Source: DASQGA01 sp038209555 (GTDB taxonomy: Bacteria > Actinomycetota > Thermoleophilia > Gaiellales > Gaiellaceae). Taken from it: a stretch of 15,820 nucleotides of DNA. The stretch covers positions 1 through 15,820 of the forward strand of contig JBBQXP010000070.1 of assembly GCA_038209555.1 (NCBI GenBank), in the 5' to 3' direction. This document shows, piece after piece, positions 1 to 7,310 of this stretch. A program made the translations under genes and the position numbers. Position 1 is the first letter of the stretch, and each line of letters starts with the position of its first letter. The notes under the pieces were generated by a model, which searched no databases, had not been told where the DNA came from, and was given only the letters and a program-made list of their open reading frames with translations.

Positions 1-53
1 CGGCCGGCGGGTCACGTTGACATGGCCGCCCGAGGACGCAGCCGTGCTCGCCG

Positions 54-67
54 GGCCGCCTGCGGCC
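54..67 (-). terminator. Possible hairpin after the permease operon
   Basis: A 6-bp GC-only inverted repeat (GGCCGC, CT, GCGGCC) lies 16-29 bases past the stop codon of the last permease gene. There is no T-run, so at best it is a U-less actinobacterial-type terminator. If real, the operon ends here without an ATPase gene. The remaining bases 1-82 hold no gene I can support; the short minus-strand reading ATG TCA ACG TGA stops at once. Confidence 0.3.
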
Positions 68-82
68 GACGACTAGGCTGGA

Positions 83-958
83 CTAGGCCGCGCCGGGAAC
101 GAGCGTCGAGCCTTCGCTCTCCACGTCGAGCTTCCGCTCGAGGAAGCGGCGCCCCACCTCGGCGAGCATGACGATTCCAAGTGAGGCGACGAAGACGACG
201 ACAGCCACGGCGATCGCCTGTGGCAAGAGGGTAGGGAACCGGAGCTGCGAGTAGAGGTAGATCGGGAACGTCACTTTGTCGCCGACCACGAAGTTCGCGA
301 CCGCGAACTCGTCGAACGAGAACGTGAACGAGATCAGGAACGAGGAGAGAACCGCAGGAACGATCAGGGGCAGCGTGATCGACCTGAACGTGCGAAGGCC
401 GGTGGCCCCGAGGTCGCGGGCGGCTTCCTCGAGGCGCTCGTCGATCCGCTCGATCCGCGGCGCCAGCACGAGAATCGCGTACGGGAGGAAGATCACCACG
501 TGGCCGATCGCCACCGTCCAGATGGATAACCCGATCGTCACCCCGATCCACTGGTCGAGAAAGACGTCGACGGTCTTGAAGAGGATGAGCAGCGCAATCC
601 CGAAGACGACATAGGGAATCACGAGCGGCGAGAGGAGAAACGCCGTCACGCCCGATTTCCCGAAGAATCGTCTGCGGACGAGAACCAGCGAGGCCAGGAT
701 CCCGAGCAGGACGGCCAGTGTGCTCGAGATGACGGCGATGATCGCGCTCGTCCGCAACGAGCCGGTCAGTTCCGGATTCGCGAGGAAGTCCTGGTACCAC
801 TGGGTCGTGAAGCCCTGGAGCGGGAACCGAATCGTCGAGTCGTCGTTGAACGAGAACACGAAGAGCACGAGCAGCGGGGCGTAGAGAAAGACGACGAGGA
901 GCCCGAAGAACACCTTGAGGCTCCGAAGGCCGTTCTTCGAAACGGCGATGTCGCTCAT
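83..958 (-). CDS. ABC transporter inner-membrane permease, PotC-like (spermidine/putrescine class)
   Basis: A 291-residue membrane protein, the second permease half of an ABC importer that moves cationic amines or related small solutes inward. About six hydrophobic segments are visible (near residues 15-37, 70-95, 105-128, 145-168, 200-220 and 247-268). The cytoplasmic EAA loop that docks on the ATPase is at residues 178-200, with EAA at 178-180, Gly184 and a downstream LP. Length and topology fit the PotC family. Its ATG overlaps the stop of the upstream permease gene (ATGA, 955-958), so the two are translationally coupled. No ATP-binding subunit follows within the window, so the ATPase lies beyond the left edge or elsewhere. 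PotC-type permeases also serve putrescine, thiamine-like and unknown ligands, so the substrate cannot be read from sequence. Confidence 0.93.
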   Translation of the reverse strand: MSDIAVSKNGLRSLKVFFGLLVVFLYAPLLVLFVFSFNDDSTIRFPLQGFTTQWYQDFLANPELTGSLRTSAIIAVISSTLAVLLGILASLVLVRRRFFGKSGVTAFLLSPLVIPYVVFGIALLILFKTVDVFLDQWIGVTIGLSIWTVAIGHVVIFLPYAILVLAPRIERIDERLEEAARDLGATGLRTFRSITLPLIVPAVLSSFLISFTFSFDEFAVANFVVGDKVTFPIYLYSQLRFPTLLPQAIAVAVVVFVASLGIVMLAEVGRRFLERKLDVESEGSTLVPGAA

Positions 959-1869
959 GTCGACAGCTGCCGCATGGAGAGGAAACGCGCGAAGACCAGG
1001 GTGAAGAAGAGCACGGCGCCGAAGAGGAACATGGACAGGACCGCGCCGGTGGTCCAGTCAAAGCCCGGGCCGAAGAGATCCTGGATGGCATTTCCGAACA
1101 TGAAGCCCTTGTTGCCGCCGACGAGGGACGGCGTCACGTACTCGCCGATCGTCGGGATGAAGATGAAGACGAACGCCGCCACGACCCCGGGGAGGCTGAG
1201 GGGGAGCGTGACGCGGCGGAAGGCTTGCCAGCGGCTGGCGCCGAGGTCGCTGGCGGCCTCGAGGAGTCGGCGGTCGAGGTTCTCGAGGGACACGAAGATC
1301 GGAAGGGCCACGAACGGGATCCAGACATACCCGAGCACGAGCATGACCGTGAACTGGCTGTAGAGGAGCTGGGGGATCGGGTGCTCGTCCGCCCGTAGGC
1401 CGGTCGAGTAGAAGAACGAATTGATGAGGCCCTGGTCGCCGAGGATGAACTTCCAGGCCGCGACGCGCAGCAGGAAGCTCGTGAAGAAGGGAACGATGAT
1501 GAGGAGAAGCAACGTGTACTTGCGCTTGCTCGTGCCCAGGGCCAGGAAGTACGCGATCGGGTAGGCGATCACGACGCAGATCGCCGAGACGATCAGCGAC
1601 ATCTTGATCGACTTCCAGAAGAGACCTAGGTAGATCGAGTCGAAATCGAGGAACGACCGCCAGGCGGAGAGGGTCCACACGGGGTCCCCCGGGAAGAGGA
1701 CGATTCCCCCCACGGAGAGGAGACCTACGAGGACGACCGGAATCGCGAAGAAGATGACGAGCCAGAGGAGCGGCGGCGCCATGAGCGCCGCCGTGGTCAG
1801 GTTCTTGCCGCGGTACCTGGGTCGCCAGCCGCTGCGGGTACGCGGGACGGGCTGAGCGTCGACTGCCAC
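955..1869 (-). CDS. ABC transporter inner-membrane permease, PotB-like
   Basis: A 304-residue permease, the first membrane subunit of the importer. It has a short basic N-terminal cytoplasmic tail, then hydrophobic segments near residues 26-58, 90-112, 118-140, 172-194, 226-242 and 275-297. The EAA loop is at 204-224 (EAA 204-206, Gly210, then LP). The start is GTG at 1869, 18 bp after the binding-protein stop, with no strong Shine-Dalgarno. The next permease overlaps by 4 bp. The order binding protein, PotB, PotC differs from the classical potABCD order but is common in this transporter class. It should form a heterodimer with the PotC-like protein. Confidence 0.93.
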   Translation of the reverse strand: MAVDAQPVPRTRSGWRPRYRGKNLTTAALMAPPLLWLVIFFAIPVVLVGLLSVGGIVLFPGDPVWTLSAWRSFLDFDSIYLGLFWKSIKMSLIVSAICVVIAYPIAYFLALGTSKRKYTLLLLIIVPFFTSFLLRVAAWKFILGDQGLINSFFYSTGLRADEHPIPQLLYSQFTVMLVLGYVWIPFVALPIFVSLENLDRRLLEAASDLGASRWQAFRRVTLPLSLPGVVAAFVFIFIPTIGEYVTPSLVGGNKGFMFGNAIQDLFGPGFDWTTGAVLSMFLFGAVLFFTLVFARFLSMRQLST

Positions 1870-1887
1870 GCTGTGGTCGGGCCCCCG

Positions 1888-3042
1888 CTAGGCCGCTTTG
1901 ACCTCGTCCCAGGCTGCGTTGTACTCCTTGCGGCGCGCGATATAGCGATCCATGTGCGCCTTGGGCTCCTGCAGGGCCGAGGGGTCCTTCAGGTGGAGCA
2001 CCTCGACGAAGCCCGGGTCGAGCTTGCTCAGGTCTGCAGTCGTGTTCGCGTGCCCGTAGGCGTAGTTCTGCTCGATCCACTCGGCCGAGAACTTGCTCGA
2101 CCACTCGTCGACGTACGCATGGGCATGGTTGTAGTTGGGGCTGTCCTTGATGAGGACGAAGCCGCACACCCAGGACAGGCGCCCTTCCTTGGGCTCCATG
2201 TACGTCACGTCGTGTCCTGCGTCCTTTGCCGCGACGTAGGAGCCGGCCCAGGCGTATGCGATCCAGATGTTCCCGGCCTTGAAGTCCGCATCGAGATCGG
2301 TCTGCGAGGCCCAGAAGTTCCGGACGACGTGCTTCTTCGAGATGAGGAACTTCTTCATCTCCTCGAGTTCGCCGTCGTCCATGTTCCACGGGTCGTCCAC
2401 GCCGTTGACGTAGCCGGCCACGAGGAGGTTTTCGAGGCTGTCCCACCAGGAGATCTTCCCCTTGTACTTCTCGTCGTAGAAGAGCGCCCAGGTGTCTTCA
2501 TTCGTGTCGACCTTGTCGGATCGATAGAGCGGCGAAGAGAAGCCCCAGTCGGACGGGATGAAGTACTGCTTCCCGTCGACCTGGCCGCCCGTCATCATCG
2601 CCGGGTTCAGATCCTTGGCGTTCTGCATGAGGGACGTGTCCCAGGGCTCGACCACGTCGAGATTCACCCAGTCCTGGGTGTAGCCGATACAGGGATGGAC
2701 GACCTCGGGCCGAAAGCCCGCCCGAACCTTGGAGAGAGCCTGGTCGTCGCTCGTCAGGAAGGTGTACTTCGGCTTCGGATATTTCTTCGCGTAAGCCTTG
2801 ACGCCGACGTAGGTCGGGAGCTCGTACCCGGCCCACTCGAGGACCTTGAGGTCGCCTTTCTCCTGGTCGATCGACGGTCGAGTCTCGGTCGCTCCGGCCG
2901 CGCCCGTATCGGTGTTGTCGCTCTCTCCCGAAGAGGCTCCGCAGCCGGCGAGGATCCCCGTCCCTCCCGCAGCCGCCGCGAGCTTCAGGAACTGCCCACG
3001 GCCAAGCTTCTTCTCGAGGATCCGGTCAAGGTCTGTCCGCAT
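1888..3042 (-). CDS. ABC transporter substrate-binding lipoprotein, PotD-like
   Basis: A 384-residue extracellular solute-binding protein of the spermidine/putrescine class. The N-terminus has a signal-like stretch with FLKLAAAAGG (residues 18-27) and a lipobox LAGC with the acylated Cys at residue 34. A Ser/Asp/Thr-rich linker (36-56) precedes the two-lobed domain. Only one Arg sits at the twin-arginine position (RGQFLK), so Sec or Tat export is undecided. The ATG at 3042 follows GGAGG (3050-3054) at 7-base spacing. First gene of the importer operon, divergent from a TetR gene and behind a good promoter with an operator over the start site. Residues 60-135 and 342-384 closely match the shortened paralogue at 12884-13357. 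The ligand is unknown; a polyamine, betaine or other amine would fit the family. Confidence 0.92.
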   Translation of the reverse strand: MRTDLDRILEKKLGRGQFLKLAAAAGGTGILAGCGASSGESDNTDTGAAGATETRPSIDQEKGDLKVLEWAGYELPTYVGVKAYAKKYPKPKYTFLTSDDQALSKVRAGFRPEVVHPCIGYTQDWVNLDVVEPWDTSLMQNAKDLNPAMMTGGQVDGKQYFIPSDWGFSSPLYRSDKVDTNEDTWALFYDEKYKGKISWWDSLENLLVAGYVNGVDDPWNMDDGELEEMKKFLISKKHVVRNFWASQTDLDADFKAGNIWIAYAWAGSYVAAKDAGHDVTYMEPKEGRLSWVCGFVLIKDSPNYNHAHAYVDEWSSKFSAEWIEQNYAYGHANTTADLSKLDPGFVEVLHLKDPSALQEPKAHMDRYIARRKEYNAAWDEVKAA

Positions 3043-3065
3043 GCGTGAACCTCCAGGGAAGGGCT

Positions 3066-3083
3066 ATTGACTCAAGCGTCAAT
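3066..3083. promoter_or_regulatory. Inverted repeat, probable TetR operator at the transporter promoter
   Basis: ATTGAC-N6-GTCAAT is a perfect 6+6 inverted repeat. It overlaps the -10 box and the predicted start site of the minus-strand transporter promoter. A related 8-base arm pair, TTGACTCA (3067-3074) and TGAGTCAA (3103-3110), places a second half-site over the -35 box. This arrangement fits repression by the divergent TetR protein. Assignment to that regulator is inferred from position. Confidence 0.6.
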
Positions 3084-3110
3084 TAGATTGGACTGGCAGG
3101 GGTGAGTCAA
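3082..3110 (-). promoter_or_regulatory. Sigma70-type promoter of the transporter operon
   Basis: On the minus strand TTGACT (3110-3105) is followed by a 17-base spacer and TCTAAT (3087-3082). Each box matches 5 of 6 consensus bases. The predicted start near 3075 gives a leader of about 33 bases carrying GGAGG before the ATG at 3042. Confidence 0.65.
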
Positions 3111-3118
3111 GTTAGGTT
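3088..3118 (+). promoter_or_regulatory. Candidate promoter of the tetR gene, giving a leaderless mRNA
   Basis: TAGGTT (3113-3118) fits the actinobacterial -10 form TANNNT and ends 6 bases before the GTG at 3125. TTGGAC (3088-3093) is a possible -35 at a rather long 19-base spacing. No Shine-Dalgarno precedes the GTG. A -10 box this close to a start codon is the usual signature of a leaderless transcript. Confidence 0.4.
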
Positions 3119-3124
3119 TGGTAC

Positions 3125-3766
3125 GTGAAGTCGCCGCGACTCGTCCGGGATGAGCGGGCAGAAAACATCCTCGCTGCCGCGCGGCGCACGCTGGCCGAAC
3201 GGGGATTCGAGGCGACGCGGATCGCGGACATCGCCCGCAGCGCCGGCGTCTCGACTGGGACCGTCCACTACTACTTCAAGACGAAGGACGATGTCCTTCT
3301 GGCCGCGCTTCGCTGGGCGAACGAAACTCCGTACGGGCGTCTCGAGACCGCACTGGAGGAAGAAAACGACGCGGTGTCGCGGCTCGCCATGCTCATCGAC
3401 GTCGCCGTTCCCTACCCGGGCTGGCTCAGAGAGCAATACCTGCTCTGGATCGAGCTCGTGAGCCGGGTTCTTCGAGCTTCCGACCTTCGTCCTGAGAGCC
3501 GGAAGGTCGGCCTGCGCTGGCGCCGCTACTTTCGCGAGGTGATCGAGGAGGGCGAGCGAGCCGGGGCCTTCCATCCCGTCGCGCCGCCGGAAGAGGTTGC
3601 CGAACGCCTCGTGGGTCTGGCGGACGGGCTCGCCTTCAGGGCCCTGGCCGGCGACATCACGCCCGAGCGAGTGCACGAGCTCCTGCGTCGCTTCGCAGCG
3701 GAGCAGCTCGGCGTCGCGCCTGCCTCGCTCGAGGCGCACGGAACCGCCGAGCGGATCTCGGCCTAG
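3125..3766 (+). CDS. TetR family transcriptional regulator, BetI-like
   Basis: A 213-residue DNA-binding regulator. The N-terminal TetR helix-turn-helix covers about residues 10-56, with the typical IADIARSAGVSTGTVHYYF core ending near residue 51. The C-terminal half (about 80-195) is helical with WxRYxxEVIEEG-type sequence, as in BetI-type ligand domains. The GTG at 3125 gives a normal N-terminus (MKSPRLVRDERAENIL). It is divergent from the PotD-like importer across 82 bp containing the dyads described at 3066-3083 and 3103-3110, so it most likely represses the importer and possibly itself. The ligand is unknown; the context suggests the imported amine or a catabolite. Confidence 0.9.
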   Translation: MKSPRLVRDERAENILAAARRTLAERGFEATRIADIARSAGVSTGTVHYYFKTKDDVLLAALRWANETPYGRLETALEEENDAVSRLAMLIDVAVPYPGWLREQYLLWIELVSRVLRASDLRPESRKVGLRWRRYFREVIEEGERAGAFHPVAPPEEVAERLVGLADGLAFRALAGDITPERVHELLRRFAAEQLGVAPASLEAHGTAERISA

Positions 3767-3783
3767 CGCGCCAGATAGGTAGA

Positions 3784-3828
3784 CGCGCGTGTAGTTCGGG
3801 TCCCGACCCGCCCGCCTGCTCACGCGCG
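3784..3828 (+). terminator. Nested stem-loops after tetR
   Basis: An outer perfect 8-base inverted repeat, CGCGCGTG (3784-3791) and CACGCGCG (3821-3828), encloses an inner hairpin CGGGTC/GACCCG (3797-3810). It begins 18 bases past the tetR stop, where a terminator is expected, but no T-run follows. A further GCGCG-N5-CGCGC hairpin lies at 3847-3861. Together these are the main content of the 224-base gap before the next gene. Confidence 0.4.
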
Positions 3829-3902
3829 AGCGTACCGTGGAAATTCGCGCGGGTGTCGCGCAACTCGTGCCAAAACGGTGCAGAGCTCTTCGGCTGGTGC
3901 TC

Positions 3903-3932
3903 TTGTCCCGAGACCCGTCGGTGCCGTAGCGT
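3903..3932 (+). promoter_or_regulatory. Weak candidate promoter for the enoyl-CoA hydratase gene
   Basis: TTGTCC (3903-3908), an 18-base spacer and TAGCGT (3927-3932, TANNNT form) lie 58 bases before the ATG at 3991. The boxes are imperfect and the call rests on position and spacing only. Confidence 0.3.
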
Positions 3933-3990
3933 CCACGCATGCTGCTTCGGCCGACCCGCGAGTGCCTCTAGCCGAAGACGGTCGGTTCGC

Positions 3991-4755
3991 ATGCCTGAGA
4001 AACCTCTTGTCAGCGTCCGTCTCGAGGAAGCTACCGCGGTCCTCACGTTCGATCGCGACGAGAAGCTGAACGCGATCTCGACGGACATGGAGACCGAGCT
4101 CGGGCACGCGCTCGACTCGCCGCAGGTTGCCGGCAGCCGGTGCATCGTCTTCGCGGGGTCCGGGCGCTCCTTCTCGGCCGGCGCCGACCTCTCCGAGCCC
4201 CGTGATGAGAGCCTCGCGGGGATCGAGGCGTATTACCGAGGATCCGGCGCCGTCTACGAGCGCATCGCCCGGCTGCCGCAGCCCTCGATCAGCGCCATCC
4301 ATGGCTATTGCCTCGGTGGCGGGCTCGAGCTTGCGCTCGCAACCGATTTTCGGATTGCTGACGAGAGCGCAATCTTCGGCTTGCCCGAGGTCGAGCTCGG
4401 CATCCTCCCGAGTTCAGGAGGAGCTCACCGACTCGTGCGCCTGGTCGGGGCAGCGCGGGCCAAGGAGCTGATGCTGATCAGGCCGCGCTTCACCGCCTCT
4501 GAGGCCTTCGCCTACAACGTCGTGACAGAGGTGGTGGCCGCAGGTGACGCGGTCGGCAGGGCACTCGAGCTCGGAGCGCTAATTGCTGAGCTTCCCGAGC
4601 CTGCAGTGACCGCGATCAAGGCCTCAGCAGATCTCATGGCGGAGTCGTCACGCGAGACGTCCGTGCTCTTCGAGCGCATCGCCTACGCCGCGCTCGCGCA
4701 GACGGACGAGGCCCGAGCTGCCGGCGAGCGCTGGGCTCGACGGCACGCCGAGTAG
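3991..4755 (+). CDS. Enoyl-CoA hydratase/isomerase (crotonase) family protein
   Basis: A 254-residue crotonase-fold enzyme that adds water to trans-2-enoyl-CoA esters, the second step of beta-oxidation. SAGADL (residues 62-67) and GGGLELAL (109-116) form the oxyanion-hole region. Both acid/base glutamates of true hydratases are present, Glu113 and Glu133, 20 residues apart as in rat mitochondrial hydratase Glu144/Glu164. The ATG at 3991 is chosen because the protein then begins with the usual short beta-strand (MPEKPLVSVRLEE); the frame is open further upstream, but that part has no family similarity. No clear Shine-Dalgarno is seen. It is convergent with the MOSC gene 27 bp downstream. The acyl group is unknown; an acyl-CoA dehydrogenase gene 6 kb away could supply the substrate. 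Confidence 0.92.
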   Translation: MPEKPLVSVRLEEATAVLTFDRDEKLNAISTDMETELGHALDSPQVAGSRCIVFAGSGRSFSAGADLSEPRDESLAGIEAYYRGSGAVYERIARLPQPSISAIHGYCLGGGLELALATDFRIADESAIFGLPEVELGILPSSGGAHRLVRLVGAARAKELMLIRPRFTASEAFAYNVVTEVVAAGDAVGRALELGALIAELPEPAVTAIKASADLMAESSRETSVLFERIAYAALAQTDEARAAGERWARRHAE

Positions 4756-4782
4756 CGGGACCCTGCCCCGCGGGCGAAGCAG

Positions 4783-5550
4783 CTAGGCGTCTTCGAGCGT
4801 GTCGCCGACGTGGACGACTCCGGGCTCCTCGACCTCCGCGTAGACACCGAAGTCGATCTCCTTGCCATCGCGCAGACCTCGGTAGGCCTTGATCTCCCTG
4901 AGCGAGTCGAAGTCGCGGACGCCCGTGTCCGGGTCCCGCGTGGTGACCACGCAACGCGGGACTTTGCCGCCTATTCGGATCACGGCCGAGCCCACGCGAA
5001 ACCGGCGTCCTTCCCACGTGTCTTCTTCGTGTGGCTCGCAGCCCTCGAGGGTCAGCAGCATTCGGAACCGGCGTCCATCCACGTCGCCGTTGACCCCCGC
5101 CTGGCGTCCGAGCTCCGCGACGGAAGCTTCCGACAGAAGCGTCACTACATGCACGTCGAATGCGCCGCCCCGGTCGGACGTCCGGACGAGTCGCACGGGC
5201 TTCCCGATGTAGTCGGAGTAAGCCTCGCCGAACGGCCCCAGGACGAGCTGGGCATCGACCGGCCGGCCCCAGAAGTCCGCCCGCACCCTCTCGTCGCCGA
5301 GCGCGACCGCGTCCTCGACGACCCTCCCGTCCGGAAAGTGGAGCGCGAGGCGCTCCGGGTCGGCTTCGTACTCGCTTCGCACCTGCACGAGGGGCCCGTG
5401 ACGCGTGCATCCGTACAAGCGGCCCTTCGGATCCACGAGGAAGAATTCCCGATTCCCGGGCACCCCGTCCCGCTCGAGCCGGATCTCGTCGGGATGGTGC
5501 AGCGCAGAGCCCTTGACGGGAGTGGTCGAGAGCCTCGACACGGTCGGCAT
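4783..5550 (-). CDS. MOSC domain protein (YcbX/mARC-like)
   Basis: About 255 residues: an N-terminal MOSC beta-barrel (roughly 1-110, with TTPVKG at 9-14) followed by a MOSC domain (roughly 120-252). The hallmark is PRCVVTTRDPDTG at 198-210. In the mARC/YcbX family the conserved Cys here (Cys200) is placed to bind molybdenum cofactor. Relatives reduce N-hydroxylated compounds using electrons from partner proteins; E. coli YcbX also carries a C-terminal ferredoxin domain, which is absent here. The ATG at 5550 is preferred over an in-frame one at 5589, because the shorter form starts at the family N-terminus and clears the SDR stop by 10 bp. Last gene of the probable three-gene minus operon. 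The physiological substrate is unknown. Confidence 0.88.
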   Translation of the reverse strand: MPTVSRLSTTPVKGSALHHPDEIRLERDGVPGNREFFLVDPKGRLYGCTRHGPLVQVRSEYEADPERLALHFPDGRVVEDAVALGDERVRADFWGRPVDAQLVLGPFGEAYSDYIGKPVRLVRTSDRGGAFDVHVVTLLSEASVAELGRQAGVNGDVDGRRFRMLLTLEGCEPHEEDTWEGRRFRVGSAVIRIGGKVPRCVVTTRDPDTGVRDFDSLREIKAYRGLRDGKEIDFGVYAEVEEPGVVHVGDTLEDA

Positions 5551-5560
5551 GAGCTGAAGC

Positions 5561-6355
5561 CTACTCGCGAACGTGGGGCGGAAACGCATGCCCCCAGGCG
5601 TCGGTGCCGCCGTCCACCACGACCGTCGAGCCCGTTACGTACGAGCCGCCCTCGGAAGCGAGGAACGCGATCACGGACGCGACTTCGTCCGGGCGGCCGA
5701 GGCGGCCCAAGGGGATTCCCTCCTCCCAGCGTGCGATGCGCTCGGCGCCATAGCTCTCGAGGCCTTCGGTCATGATCGTTCCCGGCGAGACGCACAGCGC
5801 GCGGATCCCGTACCGGCTCCACTCGGAGGCCAGCCCGCCGGCCAGGTTTTCGACCGCAGCGCGCGCTGCGGCCGCGTGAGCCATGCCGGGAACGCCGCGC
5901 CGAGGGCTGAAGCCCACGAAGACCACGACCCCGCGACGCTTCGGGATCATCGAACGCGTTGCGACCTCGCGAGTCACGTTCCAGGCGGCGTCGACGGCAA
6001 GCCGGTGGACGGCCCGCCAGCCGCCGGCAGAGATCTCTTCCGCCGGCGCAATGAACTGGCCACCGGCGTTGTTGACGAGGACGTCGATCTTCCCGAAGCG
6101 GTCGAGCGTTTGGCCGACGAGCGCCTCGACCTGATCCGGCTCGCGGACATCCGTCGCGAGTGCGAGGCATTGCCCATCGAGCGCTTCGACCTCCCGCGCC
6201 ACGGCTGCGAGCGGCTCGGGTCGCCGCCCGCAGATCGCAACGAGGGCGCCCGTCCGGGCCAGCTCGAGGGCGGTAGCGCGGCCGATCCCGGTACCGCCGC
6301 CCGTGATGAGAGCGACGGCGCCAGCATTCGCGTCCCGATTCAGGACCGAGGTCAC
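5561..6355 (-). CDS. SDR family oxidoreductase with atypical catalytic motif
   Basis: A 264-residue Rossmann-fold short-chain dehydrogenase. The dinucleotide motif TGGGTGIG is at 18-25, NNAG at 95-98, a probable catalytic Ser near 150, PG at 191-192 and a C-terminal VVVDGG at 246-251. The usual YxxxK is missing: the aligned stretch reads HAAAARAAVENL (160-171), with His/Ala for Tyr and Arg165 for Lys. A similar HSGAAR pattern occurs in the peroxisomal trans-2-enoyl-CoA reductase (PECR)-like branch, so an enoyl-CoA or acyl-chain reductase role is possible, but inferred. The GTG start overlaps the stop of the upstream hydroxyacid dehydrogenase (GTGA, 6352-6355), so both are coupled. Confidence 0.88.
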   Translation of the reverse strand: MTSVLNRDANAGAVALITGGGTGIGRATALELARTGALVAICGRRPEPLAAVAREVEALDGQCLALATDVREPDQVEALVGQTLDRFGKIDVLVNNAGGQFIAPAEEISAGGWRAVHRLAVDAAWNVTREVATRSMIPKRRGVVVFVGFSPRRGVPGMAHAAAARAAVENLAGGLASEWSRYGIRALCVSPGTIMTEGLESYGAERIARWEEGIPLGRLGRPDEVASVIAFLASEGGSYVTGSTVVVDGGTDAWGHAFPPHVRE

Positions 6356-7302
6356 GGCATCGCCACCGCGTCGCGTGGCTCCCGTCCTTCGAGAACGTCC
6401 AGGACCGCGAGTGCAGGACGGCGGTAGACCTCACGCTCGGTCTTCTCGCTGTACCAGGCCGCGTGCGGCGTGAGGACGAGCCGAGGCGCGTCCGGGAGGC
6501 GCGCAGGCGGCTCCTCCGGGAGGACGTCGAAGGCCGCGCCGCCCAGCTGGCCGGAGCGGAGCGCCTCCACAAGTCCGTCCATGTCGACGAGCCCTGCGCG
6601 AGCAGTGTTGACGAGGAACGCGCCTGCGCGCATGAGCCCGAGCTCCCGCCTCCCGATCAAGTGCCGCGTCGAGGGCATGAGCGGAACGTGCAGGGTGACT
6701 GCGCTGCAGGTCGCCAGCAGCTCGTCGAGTCCGGCGGGCCGCGCACCGGTCTCCCGGATCGCGTCGGCTCCGACAACCGGGTCGGTCGCCCAGACCTCCA
6801 TGCCGAGCGCGAGGGCACGCTCGATGACGGCGCGCCCGATCCTCCCAACTCCGACGACGCCGAGGCGGGCGCCGCCGACCCTGCTCAGGACTCCCGCCGC
6901 CCGGTAGTCCCACTCTCCACCCCAGACGCTCCGGTCGAGAACGACGATGCCGCGAAGGAGCGAGAGGAGCATCGCGATAGTCGACTCGGCCATCTCCTCG
7001 ACGCAATAATCCGGCACGTTCGTAACCCTGACTCCGCGTGCCGCAGCCGCCTCGAGGTCGACGTGGTCGTACCCCACGCTGCACGTCGCAACGACGCGGA
7101 GTGCGGGCAGCCGCTCGACGTCCTCGCGGTCCACGGGATAGTCGGGGCCGACCAAGAGGCCGACGACGTCGTCGCCCTCCCAGGGCGCTTCCGCCGCCTC
7201 GATGCGGACATCGGCCGCGGAGAGAATCTCCCGGAGGGTGTCGAGCGGGAAGCTCGGATCGCAGACGAGGACGCGGCCTAACACGGAGGAGGGGCTTATC
7301 AT
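6352..7302 (-). CDS. D-2-hydroxyacid dehydrogenase (NAD-dependent)
   Basis: About 316 residues of the D-isomer-specific 2-hydroxyacid dehydrogenase family, which interconverts 2-keto and D-2-hydroxy acids with NAD(H). The nucleotide-binding GVGRIG is at 151-156, with Asp174 at the end of the second strand favouring NAD. The catalytic set is complete: Arg235 (NTARAG), Glu264 (DVLPEEP, as in E. coli SerA DVFPTEP) and His280 (TPHAAW). The frame is open upstream to 7389, but the ATG at 7302 is preceded by GGGAGG with 8-base spacing, and the extra upstream residues are not family-like. First gene of the minus operon with the SDR and MOSC genes. Only 25 bp separate it from the divergent thioesterase start. 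Substrate not assignable (glyoxylate, phosphoglycerate-like or others). Confidence 0.9.
   Translation of the reverse strand: MISPSSVLGRVLVCDPSFPLDTLREILSAADVRIEAAEAPWEGDDVVGLLVGPDYPVDREDVERLPALRVVATCSVGYDHVDLEAAAARGVRVTNVPDYCVEEMAESTIAMLLSLLRGIVVLDRSVWGGEWDYRAAGVLSRVGGARLGVVGVGRIGRAVIERALALGMEVWATDPVVGADAIRETGARPAGLDELLATCSAVTLHVPLMPSTRHLIGRRELGLMRAGAFLVNTARAGLVDMDGLVEALRSGQLGGAAFDVLPEEPPARLPDAPRLVLTPHAAWYSEKTEREVYRRPALAVLDVLEGREPRDAVAMP
7297..7302 (+). promoter_or_regulatory. Candidate -10 box for the thioesterase operon
   Basis: TATCAT matches 5 of 6 bases of the -10 consensus and lies 25 bases before the thioesterase ATG at 7328. It coincides with the start codon of the divergent dehydrogenase. 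No convincing -35 box is seen, so this is tentative. Confidence 0.3.
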
Positions 7303-7310
7303 CCCGCCGA

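Noticed and set aside
1873..3048. A 391-codon open frame on the plus strand opposite the binding-protein gene
   Set aside because: It is the antisense of a well-supported lipoprotein gene; its Val/Leu/Arg/Asp-rich product reflects GC-rich third positions and shows no domain.
3043..3124. Dyads read as a phage or integron attachment site
   Set aside because: There is no integrase or mobile gene nearby. Promoter boxes and a divergent TetR gene explain the symmetry better.
3791..3812. GTTCGGGTCCCGACCCG, resembling a tRNA T-arm
   Set aside because: No acceptor, anticodon or D-arm pairing could be built around it. The symmetry is explained by the hairpin CGGGTC/GACCCG.
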